Positions 1 through 8,151 of a stretch of 64,000 nucleotides of DNA are shown here, piece after piece (position 1 is the stretch's first letter; every line of letters begins with the position of its first letter). Under the pieces are notes generated by a model. That model was not told where the DNA came from and made no database searches. It worked only from the letters and a program-made list of their open reading frames with translations. The DNA is from Rossellomorea vietnamensis (lineage in GTDB: Bacteria > Bacillota > Bacilli > Bacillales > Bacillaceae_B), in contig NZ_LIXZ01000005.1 of the NCBI RefSeq assembly GCF_001305855.1, positions 102,412-166,411 on the forward strand, given 5' to 3'. The translations under genes were made by a program, and so were the position numbers.

Positions 1-387
1 GATGATGTGAAGCTGGAGGATGTTTCTTTTAATAAATGGCTCGCTGCCATACTTGCCCTCATCGTGGGTGTAGGTGCAGGTATTGTTGGTGCAGCAGGTG
101 CCTTTCTATTAGTTCCGATCATGCTTGTCGTGCTGAAAATACCGACCAGAATGACAATTGCTTCCTCTCTTGCCATTACGTTGATTTCTTCCATCGGTTC
201 AACTGTTGGAAAAATCACCACCGGGCAAGTGGATTACCTGCCAGCCATGATCATGGTAGTAGCAAGTCTGATTGCCTCTCCACTCGGAGCGATGGCAGGA
301 AAGAAAATGAATACTAAGATTCTTCAAATGATTTTAGCGATATTAATTCTTGGAACAGCGATTAAAATATGGATTGATATCTTATAA
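1..387 (+). CDS. TauE/SafE-type sulfite exporter family permease, C-terminal part
   Basis: The reading frame is open at the left edge, so this is only the last ~128 residues of a protein usually ~250-270 residues long. It shows three or four hydrophobic segments and the family's glycine-rich entry ([13 protein letters not shown]) followed by a [10 protein letters not shown] turn, typical of the second repeat of TauE/SafE permeases. The family exports or imports sulfite, sulfoacetate and other sulfur anions across the cytoplasmic membrane. The GTG at 7 is in frame but is unlikely to be the true start. Rhodanese genes lie ~4 kb downstream but in a separate unit, so a sulfur role is family knowledge rather than context. 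Confidence 0.8.
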   Translation, partial: DDVKLEDVSFNKWLAAILALIVGVGAGIVGAAGAFLLVPIMLVVLKIPTRMTIASSLAITLISSIGSTVGKITTGQVDYLPAMIMVVASLIASPLGAMAGKKMNTKILQMILAILILGTAIKIWIDIL

Positions 388-393
388 TATGCT

Positions 394-464
394 GCTTAGC
401 ACTATGAATCATGACTCTTCTCACATAAAGAAGGATTATGGTGCATAGAGCTAAGCTTTTTTTT
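394..464 (+). terminator. Probable intrinsic terminator after the TauE/SafE gene
   Basis: An imperfect long hairpin with outer arms GCTTAGC and GCTAAGC is followed by a run of eight T. The rest of the interval to 606 holds no evident gene; it presumably contains the ypuA promoter, which I could not assign. Confidence 0.6.
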
Positions 465-620
465 ATGATATTGTATCACATGAGGCTTGTAACTTTCTTA
501 AAGTCTCTTTCGTCTAAATAATAGAGAGAAATAAGACTCTGGATGGATGACCTTATCCGTGGGGATCAGTACAATGTATTGAGTTAAGATTTATCCATCT
601 TGAAAAAAGGGAGATTACAC

Positions 621-1541
621 ATGAAAAAGCTTATTAGTATCATCTTACTATGTTCATTAATGGTTAGCGGACTTCAACCGGCACTCGCCGCAGATAATGA
701 TAAAGCAAGCATTAATGAAAAATTCGGACTGCCCATCGTTGTATATGGCGAAACTCTTTCCAGCCAGCAAAAAAAAGAGGTTCAAAAGCAATTGGGTATG
801 GATGAAGGTACAGAAGTGGAAGAGTTTACGGCCACGGGTGAAGATCTTGTGAAATATATTGAAGGAGAAAACAGGAACGCCCGCATGTTTTCTTCAGCCA
901 TGATCACTCGTAAGGAAAAGGGTGAAGGATTGAAGGTGAATATTGTGACACCTGAGAATATTACGGAAGTTACCAGTTCCATGTATTCCAATGCGCTTTT
1001 AACAGCAGGTGTTGAAAATGCAGTAGTGGATGTTGCCTCTCCGGTAAAGGTTAGCGGTCATTCTGCATTAGTGGGTATTTATAAAGCGTATGATGTGAGT
1101 GGAGAGAAGCTTGATACCGTTCGAATGGAAGTGGCCAATGAGGAGTTATCAGTTGCAACCGAACTGGCGAAAGAATCCGGCATTGATAAGGAAGAAGTCA
1201 GTAAACTGTTAACCGAGATCAAGAAGGAAATTGCCGAACAAGATCCTGCGACAAAAGAGGAAGTCGAGAAGATCGTTGAAGAAAAGCTTCAATCTTTGAA
1301 CATTGAATTAAGTCCAGAGGATCGTCAGTTATTGATTGATCTATTTGAAAAAATGAGATCCCTTGATATTAATTTTGACAATGTCCAACAACAGCTGGAT
1401 GATTTAACGAAGGATATCCAAACGACGATTAAGGATATTGTGAACGATGAAGGGTTCGGACAGAAAGTGTCGGATTTCTTCACCGGGTTAATAGAGGCTA
1501 TTAAAAATTTCTTTAAATCCATCAAAAATTTATTAGGATAA
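621..1541 (+). CDS. ypuA: DUF1002 secreted protein, YpuA-like
   Basis: A 306-residue protein with a clear Sec signal peptide (MKKLISIILLCSLMVSG, likely cleavage after ALAA near residue 24). The mature part matches my memory of the DUF1002/YpuA family: an N-terminal domain beginning around FGLPIVVYGETLS and a charged helical C-terminal half ending in an amphipathic segment (FFKSIKNLLG). The ATG at 621 is preferred over the upstream in-frame TTG at 600 because AAGGGAG at 607-613 sits 7 bases before it. Function is unknown; B. subtilis YpuA is an uncharacterised exported protein. The gene stands alone and ends in a bidirectional terminator. Confidence 0.85.
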   Translation: MKKLISIILLCSLMVSGLQPALAADNDKASINEKFGLPIVVYGETLSSQQKKEVQKQLGMDEGTEVEEFTATGEDLVKYIEGENRNARMFSSAMITRKEKGEGLKVNIVTPENITEVTSSMYSNALLTAGVENAVVDVASPVKVSGHSALVGIYKAYDVSGEKLDTVRMEVANEELSVATELAKESGIDKEEVSKLLTEIKKEIAEQDPATKEEVEKIVEEKLQSLNIELSPEDRQLLIDLFEKMRSLDINFDNVQQQLDDLTKDIQTTIKDIVNDEGFGQKVSDFFTGLIEAIKNFFKSIKNLLG

Positions 1542-1550
1542 GCCAATAAT

Positions 1551-1581
1551 AAAAGACTGAGTCACTCTGACTCAGTCTTTT
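1551..1581. terminator. Bidirectional terminator between convergent genes
   Basis: A perfect 14-bp stem (AAAAGACTGAGTCA / TGACTCAGTCTTTT) with a 3-base loop. A-rich and T-rich flanks serve both strands. It overlaps the stop codon of the histidine kinase gene on the minus strand. Confidence 0.9.
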
Positions 1582-2983
1582 ATAATTCAAGTAATGGAAA
1601 CCTTAGATAAACAGTCGTTCCATTGCCTTCTTCACTTTCAATGGAAAAGGAACCTTTATGCTTGTGCATGATTTCCTTGGCGATGGATATACCGAGCCCA
1701 TATCCGCCGGTGTTTCTTGTCCTCGACAGATCAGATCTGAAGAATCGTTCTCCTATTTGTGATAGTGAGTCTCCCGGGATTCCAATCCCATCATCCTTTA
1801 TCTTCACAACGGCCATACCATCTTTCTCAAAGGAGTAGATGGAGATAGAGGTTCTTTCCGGGGAATATTTCAGGGCATTGTCCAGAATATTGTAAAATAC
1901 CTGCATCACCCGGTTTGGATCCCCGTTAATGATGGATTCCTCATTTAAAGTATGTTTAATTTCTATATGCTTCAATTCTGCTTGAGGGCGGATCAAGGTT
2001 AAAGAGTCCATAATGAATTGGGAGAGCACCATCGGTTCAATATCCAATGAGAAAGCAGCATCTTCCAACTTATTCAATTCAAGTAGCTCTGTAATTAATT
2101 TTTGCATCCGGACAGACTCTTTTTGAATCAGGTGTAAGCTTTTTTCTATTTCCTCCGGGTTTGTTTGAACCCGGTCAGTCAATGCTTTTGCATAACCACC
2201 GATGTACGTGAGGGGTGTCCTTAATTCATGGGCGACATTGGAAAGGAATTGCCTTTTTCGATCCTCCTGGTGTTGTAGACTATCAACCATACTGTTGAAT
2301 GTCAGTGCCAGTTCAGCCATTTCATCTTTAGTGGTGACCTCCAGACGCTCCGTAAAGTTTCCGTTGGCCACTTGATTAGAGAACCTTTGCATTTCCCTGA
2401 CAGGCTTGAACAAGGAGTCCAATGAAGACTGAATGATCAAGAATAGCACGAAATAAAACATCACCCCTGCCAGTATTAAGATGGGGATGCCTTTGCTGAA
2501 GACTTCTGTCATTTCAGCAAGAGGGATGTAAATGAACAAATATCCCTTTAACTTATCTTCATTCATAAGAGGAAAGACGGCTCCTAACACTTTCCGTTTG
2601 AACTCGTCGACATATCCTTCTTTCATCACATGATTGCCGCTTGCGAGTTCTTTAATGTCTTTACTATTGATGAGGGGCTGTTGATCAATTAGAAAAGGGA
2701 AGCTCTTTCCCAGTTGATCAAGGTTTTCAACCACCGATACTTCATAGGGTGAGATGACGTTATACCATAGAATCTTGTCTTTGATATTTCCGCTAACATC
2801 CCCATAATGATAGTGGGCTGCGGTCCTCTGCCCCTGGTAAAGAAGAGAATCCTTCACGGTACCTATATAAAGGTCTTTGTAGAGGTAATGAATGAAAAGA
2901 AAGGAAAAGACAATCGTTAAAAATAAGCTGCTTAACAACAGGATTGAAACTTTTTTACTGAGAGTAAGGTTTATGTTTTTCAA
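1580..2983 (-). CDS. Sensor histidine kinase (HAMP-HisKA-HATPase)
   Basis: A 467-residue membrane kinase. It has a TM segment at about residues 12-33, an extracytoplasmic sensor loop of ~125 residues, a second TM at about 163-185, then HAMP, a HisKA dimerisation helix with the phospho-acceptor in VAHELRTPL, and a HATPase_c domain (N box NILDNALKYS, G1 DDGIGIPG, G2 GYGLGISIAKEI). It autophosphorylates on His and donates to the response regulator encoded just upstream. The genes overlap by 4 bases (ATGA), implying translational coupling. The ligand is not evident and I do not recognise a specific B. subtilis orthologue. Confidence 0.9.
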   Translation of the reverse strand: MKNINLTLSKKVSILLLSSLFLTIVFSFLFIHYLYKDLYIGTVKDSLLYQGQRTAAHYHYGDVSGNIKDKILWYNVISPYEVSVVENLDQLGKSFPFLIDQQPLINSKDIKELASGNHVMKEGYVDEFKRKVLGAVFPLMNEDKLKGYLFIYIPLAEMTEVFSKGIPILILAGVMFYFVLFLIIQSSLDSLFKPVREMQRFSNQVANGNFTERLEVTTKDEMAELALTFNSMVDSLQHQEDRKRQFLSNVAHELRTPLTYIGGYAKALTDRVQTNPEEIEKSLHLIQKESVRMQKLITELLELNKLEDAAFSLDIEPMVLSQFIMDSLTLIRPQAELKHIEIKHTLNEESIINGDPNRVMQVFYNILDNALKYSPERTSISIYSFEKDGMAVVKIKDDGIGIPGDSLSQIGERFFRSDLSRTRNTGGYGLGISIAKEIMHKHKGSFSIESEEGNGTTVYLRFPLLEL

Positions 2984-3669
2984 AGAGATCCCTCGAATTT
3001 ATAACCAAGTCCCCAGACCGTTTCAATCAACTGCCCGTAATGTTTTAATTTCAGCCGTAATGTTTTTATATGGGTATCAACCGTCCGGTCACTTCCCTCG
3101 TAGTCTCTTCCCCATACTTGATCGAGAAGCTGATCCCTTTTATACACTCGTCCTTGATTCCGTGCGAGAAATAAGAAAAGTTCATATTCCTTTAAAGTCA
3201 ACCGGGGAGAAAGATCACCGACAGACACGGTCCTGGATGCTAAATTAAATGAAACCGGCCCAAACCTTTCAACCATGGAGCGTGTCTGAACGCCATATGA
3301 TCTTCTTAGAATGGTTTCAATGCGTGCCACAAGTTCATCTGCGTTGAAGGGTTTCACCATATAATCATCGCTTCCAAGTTTAAGACCCTTCACCTTGTCC
3401 AGGTCATCGCTCTTGGCAGAAAGGAATATGAAAGGAATTTGACTGTTCTCCCTCACTTCTTCAAGTAATCGGAAACCATCCATGAATGGCATCATAATAT
3501 CCACAATCATCAGATCGACATGTGTTTTATTCAATTGATCAAGAGCAGCCAAACCGTTCTCTGCTTCTATACAGAAATAATTTTCCCTGTTTAAATACAA
3601 TGTGACCAGTTGTCTCATTTCCGGTTCATCATCTACAATCAGTACATTCCATTTTTTCATCATCTTCAC
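2980..3669 (-). CDS. OmpR-family response regulator
   Basis: A 229-residue regulator with a receiver domain (phosphorylation Asp in MIVDIMMPFMDG, switch Ser/Lys in FLSAK and VKPF) and a C-terminal winged helix (LTLKEYELFLFLARNQGRVYKR, VDTHIKTLRLKL, VWGLGYKFE) typical of OmpR/PhoB members. It is the cognate partner of the overlapping histidine kinase. The start is uncertain: GTG at 3669 has AAGG 6 bases upstream, while the ATGs at 3663 and 3660 are in frame. It is divergent from the Gly/Pro-rich protein gene, so both promoters share the ~50-base interval. Confidence 0.9.
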   Translation of the reverse strand: MKMMKKWNVLIVDDEPEMRQLVTLYLNRENYFCIEAENGLAALDQLNKTHVDLMIVDIMMPFMDGFRLLEEVRENSQIPFIFLSAKSDDLDKVKGLKLGSDDYMVKPFNADELVARIETILRRSYGVQTRSMVERFGPVSFNLASRTVSVGDLSPRLTLKEYELFLFLARNQGRVYKRDQLLDQVWGRDYEGSDRTVDTHIKTLRLKLKHYGQLIETVWGLGYKFEGSL

Positions 3670-3726
3670 ACCCAGCCTTATGACATAGAAATTTTTGTAA
3701 TAGGCTAATAAAGAGGAGTGACGAAC

Positions 3727-4101
3727 ATGTATGAGAGGAGTACTATATATAGAAAGAATTTAATGACCTTATTTAATCCAGGCTCATTCCCTAACCTTGG
3801 GAGCGGAGGGGATTATCTTAGTGGGCCACAGGGATATGGCCCGGTGGGAGTTCAAAACACACCATATATTCAAGGGCCGTATGCCCCCCCACCGCAGATG
3901 TACGGTCCACAGGGCTATCCGCCACCAGGATACCCTCAGGCGGGGTTTGGTCCTGGCCCCTATGGTCCGGCAGGTGGTTATGGGTATGGTATAAACCCCA
4001 TCGGAGCAGGATTAATTGGGCTTGGCTTAGGGTTTCTCGGGGGTCAGCTCGTGAACACCCCGTTTAAAGGTCCCCATAAGCGCTACTATTATTATTGGTA
4101 A
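3727..4101 (+). CDS. Gly/Pro/Tyr-rich low-complexity protein
   Basis: A 124-residue protein starting at ATG 3727, with AAGAGGAG at 3710-3717 nine bases upstream; the in-frame GTG at 3718 abuts that site and is unlikely. Residues ~25-90 are a low-complexity tract of GP, YGP, YPPPGYP and GFGPGP units. A short glycine-rich hydrophobic segment follows (AGLIGLGLGFLGG) and then a basic, tyrosine-rich tail (HKRYYYYW). Such composition is common in Bacillus spore-coat and surface proteins, but I cannot name a family. A strong terminator follows directly. Confidence 0.7.
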   Translation: MYERSTIYRKNLMTLFNPGSFPNLGSGGDYLSGPQGYGPVGVQNTPYIQGPYAPPPQMYGPQGYPPPGYPQAGFGPGPYGPAGGYGYGINPIGAGLIGLGLGFLGGQLVNTPFKGPHKRYYYYW

Positions 4102-4109
4102 ATAGATCA

Positions 4110-4140
4110 AACCGACTCATCTTATTGAGTCGGTTTTTTA
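4110..4140 (+). terminator. Intrinsic terminator
   Basis: A 10-bp perfect stem (AACCGACTCA / TGAGTCGGTT) with a 6-base loop and a T-rich tail. Confidence 0.9.
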
Positions 4141-4189
4141 AATTGTTCCCGTCCAATTTAATACTATAATAAAACGATAGTTCTCTTTC

Positions 4190-4218
4190 TTGACATTATA
4201 CCTATAGGGGTATAATAT
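4190..4218 (+). promoter_or_regulatory. SigA-type promoter with embedded CsoR/CstR-like operator
   Basis: TTGACA at 4190-4195 pairs with TATAAT at 4211-4216 (15-base gap) or TAATAT at 4213-4218 (17-base gap). The spacer is occupied by the pseudo-palindrome ATACCTATAGGGGTAT (4198-4213), which has the AT-flanked C-tract/G-tract layout of CsoR-family operators, including the persulfide sensor CstR. It precedes the rhodanese genes. The family assignment is inferred from layout and context; no such regulator gene lies in this window. Confidence 0.65.
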
Positions 4219-4274
4219 AGAGATAGAAATCAGTTTGACATTGTCACTACTTATCATGAAATGAGGTGCTTATA

Positions 4275-4637
4275 TTGGAATTTTTCGGATTAATCATGTT
4301 AGTTATACTTATTTATCTGTATGTATTGATCAAGAAACCAGGTAAAAATATCAAGCAAATGTCTACAAGTGAATTGAAGACAACTTTAGGAGATAAGAAC
4401 AAGCTATTTATTGATGTACGTTCACCAGGGGAATTCAAACAAAGTCACATTAAACAATTTAAAAATATGCCGTTACAATCGTTACATCAACCCGCTCATA
4501 CTCTACCCAAAGACAAAGAAATCATTGTTATTTGTCAAAGTGGCATGAGGAGCGCAAATGCATGCAAACTTCTTACAAAGAAAGGATTCACCTCCGTAAC
4601 AAACGTTAAGGGAGGAATGAATTCCTGGTCCCGTTAG
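4275..4637 (+). CDS. Membrane-anchored rhodanese-like protein
   Basis: A 120-residue protein: an N-terminal TM helix (FFGLIMLVILIYLYVLI) and a single rhodanese domain (LFIDVRSPGEF) with the active-site loop CQSGMRS. The family forms a Cys persulfide and moves sulfane sulfur; the anchor places the domain at the inner membrane face. I chose the TTG start at 4275 because GAGGTG (4263-4268) is 6 bases upstream and the GTG at 4266 lies inside that site. It is the first gene of a sulfur cluster behind a CstR-like promoter, followed 37 bases later by a second rhodanese. Confidence 0.85.
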   Translation: MEFFGLIMLVILIYLYVLIKKPGKNIKQMSTSELKTTLGDKNKLFIDVRSPGEFKQSHIKQFKNMPLQSLHQPAHTLPKDKEIIVICQSGMRSANACKLLTKKGFTSVTNVKGGMNSWSR

Positions 4638-4674
4638 TTTGCGAAAAAACCATTTTTAAAAGGGAGGATTCTAT

Positions 4675-4971
4675 ATGAAAACGATTCTGAGCAATGAAGT
4701 AAACCGGAGATTATCGGCTGGGGGACAAGTTAATATCATCGATGTCCGAGAGGCGGCTGAAGTACGAAATGGGAAAATCCCTACTAGTACTAATATTCCT
4801 TTAGGACTGCTGGAATTTCGTATGAATGAATTAGATAAGAAAAAAGATTACATCATTGTTTGTCAATCAGGTGGCAGAAGCAGCCGTGCCGCGAAATTTC
4901 TCGCTTATCACGGTTATGATGTCACCAATATGGAAGGCGGCATGCTTGCCTGGGAAGGGAAAGTCGAATAA
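4675..4971 (+). CDS. Single-domain rhodanese sulfurtransferase
   Basis: A 98-residue protein consisting of one rhodanese domain: INIIDVRE-like CH2A region, active-site loop CQSGGRSS with catalytic Cys near residue 64, and a C-terminal GGMLAWEG motif. It is predicted cytosolic and to shuttle persulfide sulfur to acceptors. AGGGAGGA at 4661-4668 sets the ATG. It is probably co-transcribed with the upstream membrane rhodanese. A near-homologue with active-site loop CRSGGRS is encoded at 21162, also behind a CstR-like promoter. Confidence 0.9.
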   Translation: MKTILSNEVNRRLSAGGQVNIIDVREAAEVRNGKIPTSTNIPLGLLEFRMNELDKKKDYIIVCQSGGRSSRAAKFLAYHGYDVTNMEGGMLAWEGKVE

Positions 4972-5015
4972 CCCTTTTCCTTTCAACCCTTTTTGTTTTG
5001 ATTCCGCTACATTTA

Positions 5016-5031
5016 ATACCCCTATAGGTTT
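5016..5031 (+). promoter_or_regulatory. Second CsoR/CstR-like operator, degenerate right arm
   Basis: ATACCCCTATAGGTTT matches the left arm and centre of the operator at 4198 (C-tract, TATA centre, G-tract) but has TTT in place of TAT on the right. It lies ~55 bases before the rhodanese-MBL fusion RBS. No convincing -35/-10 pair was found, though GATAAT at 5048-5053 could serve as a -10. Confidence 0.5.
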
Positions 5032-5099
5032 AAAGTTTGAATTTAAGGATAATGTATATACGAAGAGAAAACAATAAAGATAAGGGAGGAACATATGTT

Positions 5100-6227
5100 A
5101 TGACTACTACAGTGAAAAATTTGACAGCAGGGGAACTTACCCAAAAAATCATGAATGGAGACAGAATGTTCATTCTGGATGTTCGTCCCAAAGACGCCTT
5201 TGACGATTGGAAAGTGGAAGGGGAAAACGTTACGATCATCAATAAACCCTTTTCAGAGTTGAAAGATAATCTGGAATCGGTAAAATCCATTTTACCAGAC
5301 AATGAATCCGTTTATGTCATTTGCGCAAAAGGAAATTCTTCGACCAAAACCGCTGAGATGCTGGCTGGTGCAGGAATGAATAATATATATTCTGTTGAAG
5401 GCGGTATGCAGGCATGGAGCGAATACCTTGAGCCTGTTAAAATCGGTGATGTGTCTGGGGGTGTCCTTTACCAATTCATACGGATAGGAAAAGGATGCTT
5501 ATCTTATGCGATTGTATCCAAAGGCGAGGTTGCGTTCATTGATCCCAGTCGTCTGATCGAGCCTTATAAGAAGTTCGTTCAACATCATGATTTATCAGTA
5601 AAAGCAGTACTGGATACTCATCTCCATGCAGATCACATTTCCGGTGGTCGATCCTTAAGCAAAGAATTTGATGCACCATATTATTTACCACCTAAAGATG
5701 CCGAAGAAGTTCAATACACCTACAAAGAAGTTAAGGATGAAACAGACATTAAGGTGGGGGATACAGTGATCGAAGCAGTCTACTCCCCAGGTCATACGAT
5801 CGGAAGTACCTCTTTTATTGTCGATCGGCATTATTTACTCACTGGTGACATTCTATTTATTGATTCCATCGGGAGACCTGATTTAGCCGGTAAAGCAGAA
5901 GACTGGGTAGGTGACTTGCGGGAAACATTGTATTCAAGATATAAAAACCTTAACAATGATTTAATTGTCTTGCCAGCTCACTATATGTCGATAGATGAAA
6001 TGAATGATGATGGTTCAATCTCACATCGTCTGAGTGATTTGTATGAAGAGAATCATGGTTTGAACATTGAGGATGAAGATGAATTCAGAAAAACGGTCAC
6101 AGAAAACCTTCCTCCACAGCCAAACAGCTATGAGAAGATCCGTGAAACGAATATGGGTAAAATCAATCCTGATGAAGATGAAAAACGTGAAATGGAAACT
6201 GGCCCAAATAGATGCGCCGTGCGCTGA
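5100..6227 (+). CDS. Rhodanese-MBL fusion, persulfide dioxygenase-like (YrkH/CstB-related)
   Basis: A 375-residue protein with an N-terminal rhodanese domain (FILDVRPKDAF, active-site loop CAKGNSS) followed by a metallo-beta-lactamase-fold hydrolase: THLHADHISGG supplies the HxHxDH metal motif, with later ligands in SPGHTIGS, TGDILFID and LPAHY. MBL proteins with this layout (persulfide dioxygenase ETHE1, CstB) oxidise persulfide sulfur to sulfite or thiosulfate. B. subtilis YrkH is similar, though I recall it only by family. The ATG at 5100 is set by GGGAGGA (5084-5090). The order rhodanese-MBL differs from S. aureus CstB, which starts with the MBL domain. The product is likely a sulfide/persulfide detoxification enzyme. 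Confidence 0.85.
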   Translation: MTTTVKNLTAGELTQKIMNGDRMFILDVRPKDAFDDWKVEGENVTIINKPFSELKDNLESVKSILPDNESVYVICAKGNSSTKTAEMLAGAGMNNIYSVEGGMQAWSEYLEPVKIGDVSGGVLYQFIRIGKGCLSYAIVSKGEVAFIDPSRLIEPYKKFVQHHDLSVKAVLDTHLHADHISGGRSLSKEFDAPYYLPPKDAEEVQYTYKEVKDETDIKVGDTVIEAVYSPGHTIGSTSFIVDRHYLLTGDILFIDSIGRPDLAGKAEDWVGDLRETLYSRYKNLNNDLIVLPAHYMSIDEMNDDGSISHRLSDLYEENHGLNIEDEDEFRKTVTENLPPQPNSYEKIRETNMGKINPDEDEKREMETGPNRCAVR

Positions 6228-6254
6228 TTAAATTTATTAGGAAGTTTATAAAAA

Positions 6255-6288
6255 AGGCAAACATCCCAACTTAATGGGATGTTTGCCT
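6255..6288 (-). terminator. Strong hairpin, terminator-like only on the minus strand
   Basis: A perfect 14-bp stem (AGGCAAACATCCCA / TGGGATGTTTGCCT) with a 6-base loop. The T-run lies on the minus strand (GCCTTTTTAT), whereas the plus-strand flank is GCATTGG. It sits between two plus-strand genes, so it may either end the MBL transcript weakly or stop antisense transcription. Confidence 0.55.
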
Positions 6289-6317
6289 GCATTGGTAGAA
6301 TTGAGGAAGTGAACAGT

Positions 6318-6674
6318 ATGAAAGAAATAAATGAATCAAAGTATATACAGCAGCACCTGGCTAATGAACGAACGTTCCTGGCTTGGATCCGTACGGCCAT
6401 TGCCATCATCGGAATTGGGTTTTTAACGACAAGCTTACATTTTAATTCCCTTCAAGGTAACACTCTTCAAGACCGGATTGCCGCGGGAATAAGTGTGATT
6501 TCCATTTTCGTCGGGTTTGCCATCATCATTGGTTCTACCATAAATTATTACAGAACGAGAAGACATATCAACACACAAACATTCGTGTCTGCTGATGTCT
6601 TTATCAAAATGATGACGATAGTGGCTACCATCGTTCTTTTACTTGTGACTGTTTATTTCTTTTCATTAAATTAA
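6318..6674 (+). CDS. DUF202 (YidH-type) small membrane protein
   Basis: A 118-residue protein with the DUF202 signature LANERTFLAWIRTAIAIIGIGF near the N-terminus and three TM segments at roughly residues 25-45, 58-78 and 93-114. Function is unknown; the family is widespread as a small inner-membrane protein. The ATG at 6318 is set by GAGGAAG (6303-6309); an upstream in-frame ATG at 6279 lies inside the hairpin and has no RBS. It follows the rhodanese-MBL gene but is separated by a strong hairpin. Confidence 0.85.
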   Translation: MKEINESKYIQQHLANERTFLAWIRTAIAIIGIGFLTTSLHFNSLQGNTLQDRIAAGISVISIFVGFAIIIGSTINYYRTRRHINTQTFVSADVFIKMMTIVATIVLLLVTVYFFSLN

Positions 6675-6720
6675 AAAAGCTGAACGCTAAAGGAAAAAAT
6701 CCCTGCGTTCAGCTTTTTTT
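6674..6720. terminator. Bidirectional terminator
   Basis: AAAAAAGCTGAACGC pairs with GCGTTCAGCTTTTTT around a central A-rich loop. It lies between convergent genes and overlaps both stop codons. Confidence 0.85.
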
Positions 6721-6979
6721 AATCTTGTTTTTGCTCATTATAATATTGTACGGATGTCATTGCTCCTTCACTTACCATGGAGTTGTCTTCTATATTAGAA
6801 GGATCCGGGTTTCCGCCTTTTTCAACGGGTAGATCTTCTTTTCTTCTCTTTTTGAACTTCGTAACCAATCCTTCTTTTACATTATGCAGTTGATTACGTT
6901 TATCTTTCGATGATAGAATCCATCCAAGTGAACCAGCCGTAACGGTTGCACCAACAAGTAATGTTTTATTTACTTTCAT
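6719..6979 (-). CDS. Small hypothetical protein with N-terminal hydrophobic segment
   Basis: An 86-residue protein: a short hydrophobic, glycine-containing N-terminus (TLLVGATVTAGSLGWILSS), a basic stretch (KFKKRRK), and an acidic/polar tail (PSNIEDNSMVSEGAMTSVQYYNEQ). The layout resembles YtxH-like small membrane-associated proteins of Bacillaceae. GGAG-type RBS bases precede the start on the minus strand (GGAGGAGAATAAAA). Function is unknown. Confidence 0.7.
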   Translation of the reverse strand: MKVNKTLLVGATVTAGSLGWILSSKDKRNQLHNVKEGLVTKFKKRRKEDLPVEKGGNPDPSNIEDNSMVSEGAMTSVQYYNEQKQD

Positions 6980-7147
6980 TTTTATTCTCCTCCATTCAAG
7001 TGATTCGTTTATTTAGTATGCTCTATGTATTCCCGACGCACATGAATTTAAACATGGGGAGGGATGCCAAAATGATGAAGGAGTGGACAATCCTTTCAAT
7101 CTGGACGAAAATAAACATGGATGGTAGACAAAGAGAGGATGGATGGA

Positions 7148-8029
7148 ATGAATGAATTGACGAAAGAAACTGTCATTGGGTTTATTGGAACAGGGGTAAT
7201 GGGGAAAAGTATGGCTGGTCATATTCTTGAAGCAGGTTTTCCAGTGGTTATTTATAACCGTACGAAACATAAAGCCGCAGATCTCATCGATCGTGGTGCG
7301 AAATGGGCTGACACCTCAAAGGAGCTCGCTGAAGCTTCAGATATCGTTATTACAATCGTAGGGTACCCTTCAGATGTTGAAGAGATATACCTTGGGGATA
7401 AGGGCATACTGCGCTATTTGAAACAGGGATCGATTACCATTGATATGACCACTTCTTCTCCGACTCTGGCAAATGAAATCTTTACCATTGGTAAGGAGAA
7501 AGGGATATCGACATTGGATGCTCCCGTTTCGGGAGGGGATATCGGAGCCAAAGAGGCCAGGCTTTCCGTTATGGTCGGAGGAGAAGAAAACACGTTCAAT
7601 CTGGCAAAACCACTCTTAGAACTCATGGGTTCGAATGTAATCTACCAAGGGAAATCAGGAGCGGGGCAGCATACGAAGATGTGTAACCAGATTACCATTG
7701 CTTCGAACATGATGGGAGTGAGTGAAGCATTACTTTACGCGAAGAAATCCGGTCTGAATCCTGAAAATGTACTGAAAAGCATTACATCAGGGGCAGCGGG
7801 AAGCTGGTCCCTCAGTAACCTGGTTCCCCGCATGATCGAGCAAGATTATGCTCCAGGGTTTTACGTTAAACATTTTATCAAGGACCTTAAGATTGCCCTG
7901 GATTCAGCTAAAGAGATGGAACTCCGGACACCCGGTTTGGAACTGGCCCTCTCATTATACGAGCAGCTTGCTGCAGAAGGTGAAGAAGACAGTGGCACTC
8001 AATCATTAATTAAATTATTGGAAGATTAA
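7148..8029 (+). CDS. ykwC: NAD(P)-dependent beta-hydroxyacid dehydrogenase, YkwC-like
   Basis: A 293-residue member of the 3-hydroxyisobutyrate dehydrogenase superfamily. It has the Rossmann motif GFIGTGVMG near the N-terminus, the substrate signature DAPVSGGDIGAKEA, and the catalytic Lys in GQHTKMCNQI. The family oxidises short beta-hydroxyacids such as tartronate semialdehyde-type or hydroxyisobutyrate substrates; the true substrate here is unknown. GAGG at 7135-7138 favours the ATG at 7148 over 7121. It is monocistronic, with a terminator just downstream. Confidence 0.85.
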   Translation: MNELTKETVIGFIGTGVMGKSMAGHILEAGFPVVIYNRTKHKAADLIDRGAKWADTSKELAEASDIVITIVGYPSDVEEIYLGDKGILRYLKQGSITIDMTTSSPTLANEIFTIGKEKGISTLDAPVSGGDIGAKEARLSVMVGGEENTFNLAKPLLELMGSNVIYQGKSGAGQHTKMCNQITIASNMMGVSEALLYAKKSGLNPENVLKSITSGAAGSWSLSNLVPRMIEQDYAPGFYVKHFIKDLKIALDSAKEMELRTPGLELALSLYEQLAAEGEEDSGTQSLIKLLED

Positions 8030-8037
8030 CATCTAAG

Positions 8038-8063
8038 ACTCCCTTTGAATGGGAGTTTTTTTA
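8038..8063 (+). terminator. Intrinsic terminator after ykwC
   Basis: ACTCCC and GGGAGT pair around TTTGAAT and are followed by a T-run. The interval from 8064 to 8151 shows no gene. Confidence 0.8.
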
Positions 8064-8151
8064 TAAGAGCGTGAAGTTCTGGTTCCCACTTCTCACATAA
8101 TTCTCTTGAAACAGGGGAAGGATAAAGGGGGAATGTTAAAAATTCGAAAGA

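Noticed and set aside
7020..7132. Open frame before ykwC that reads like an acidic protein tail (DEGVDNPFNLDENKHGW)
   Set aside because: No start codon follows the upstream stop and no homologue is recognised; it may be a gene remnant but evidence is too thin.
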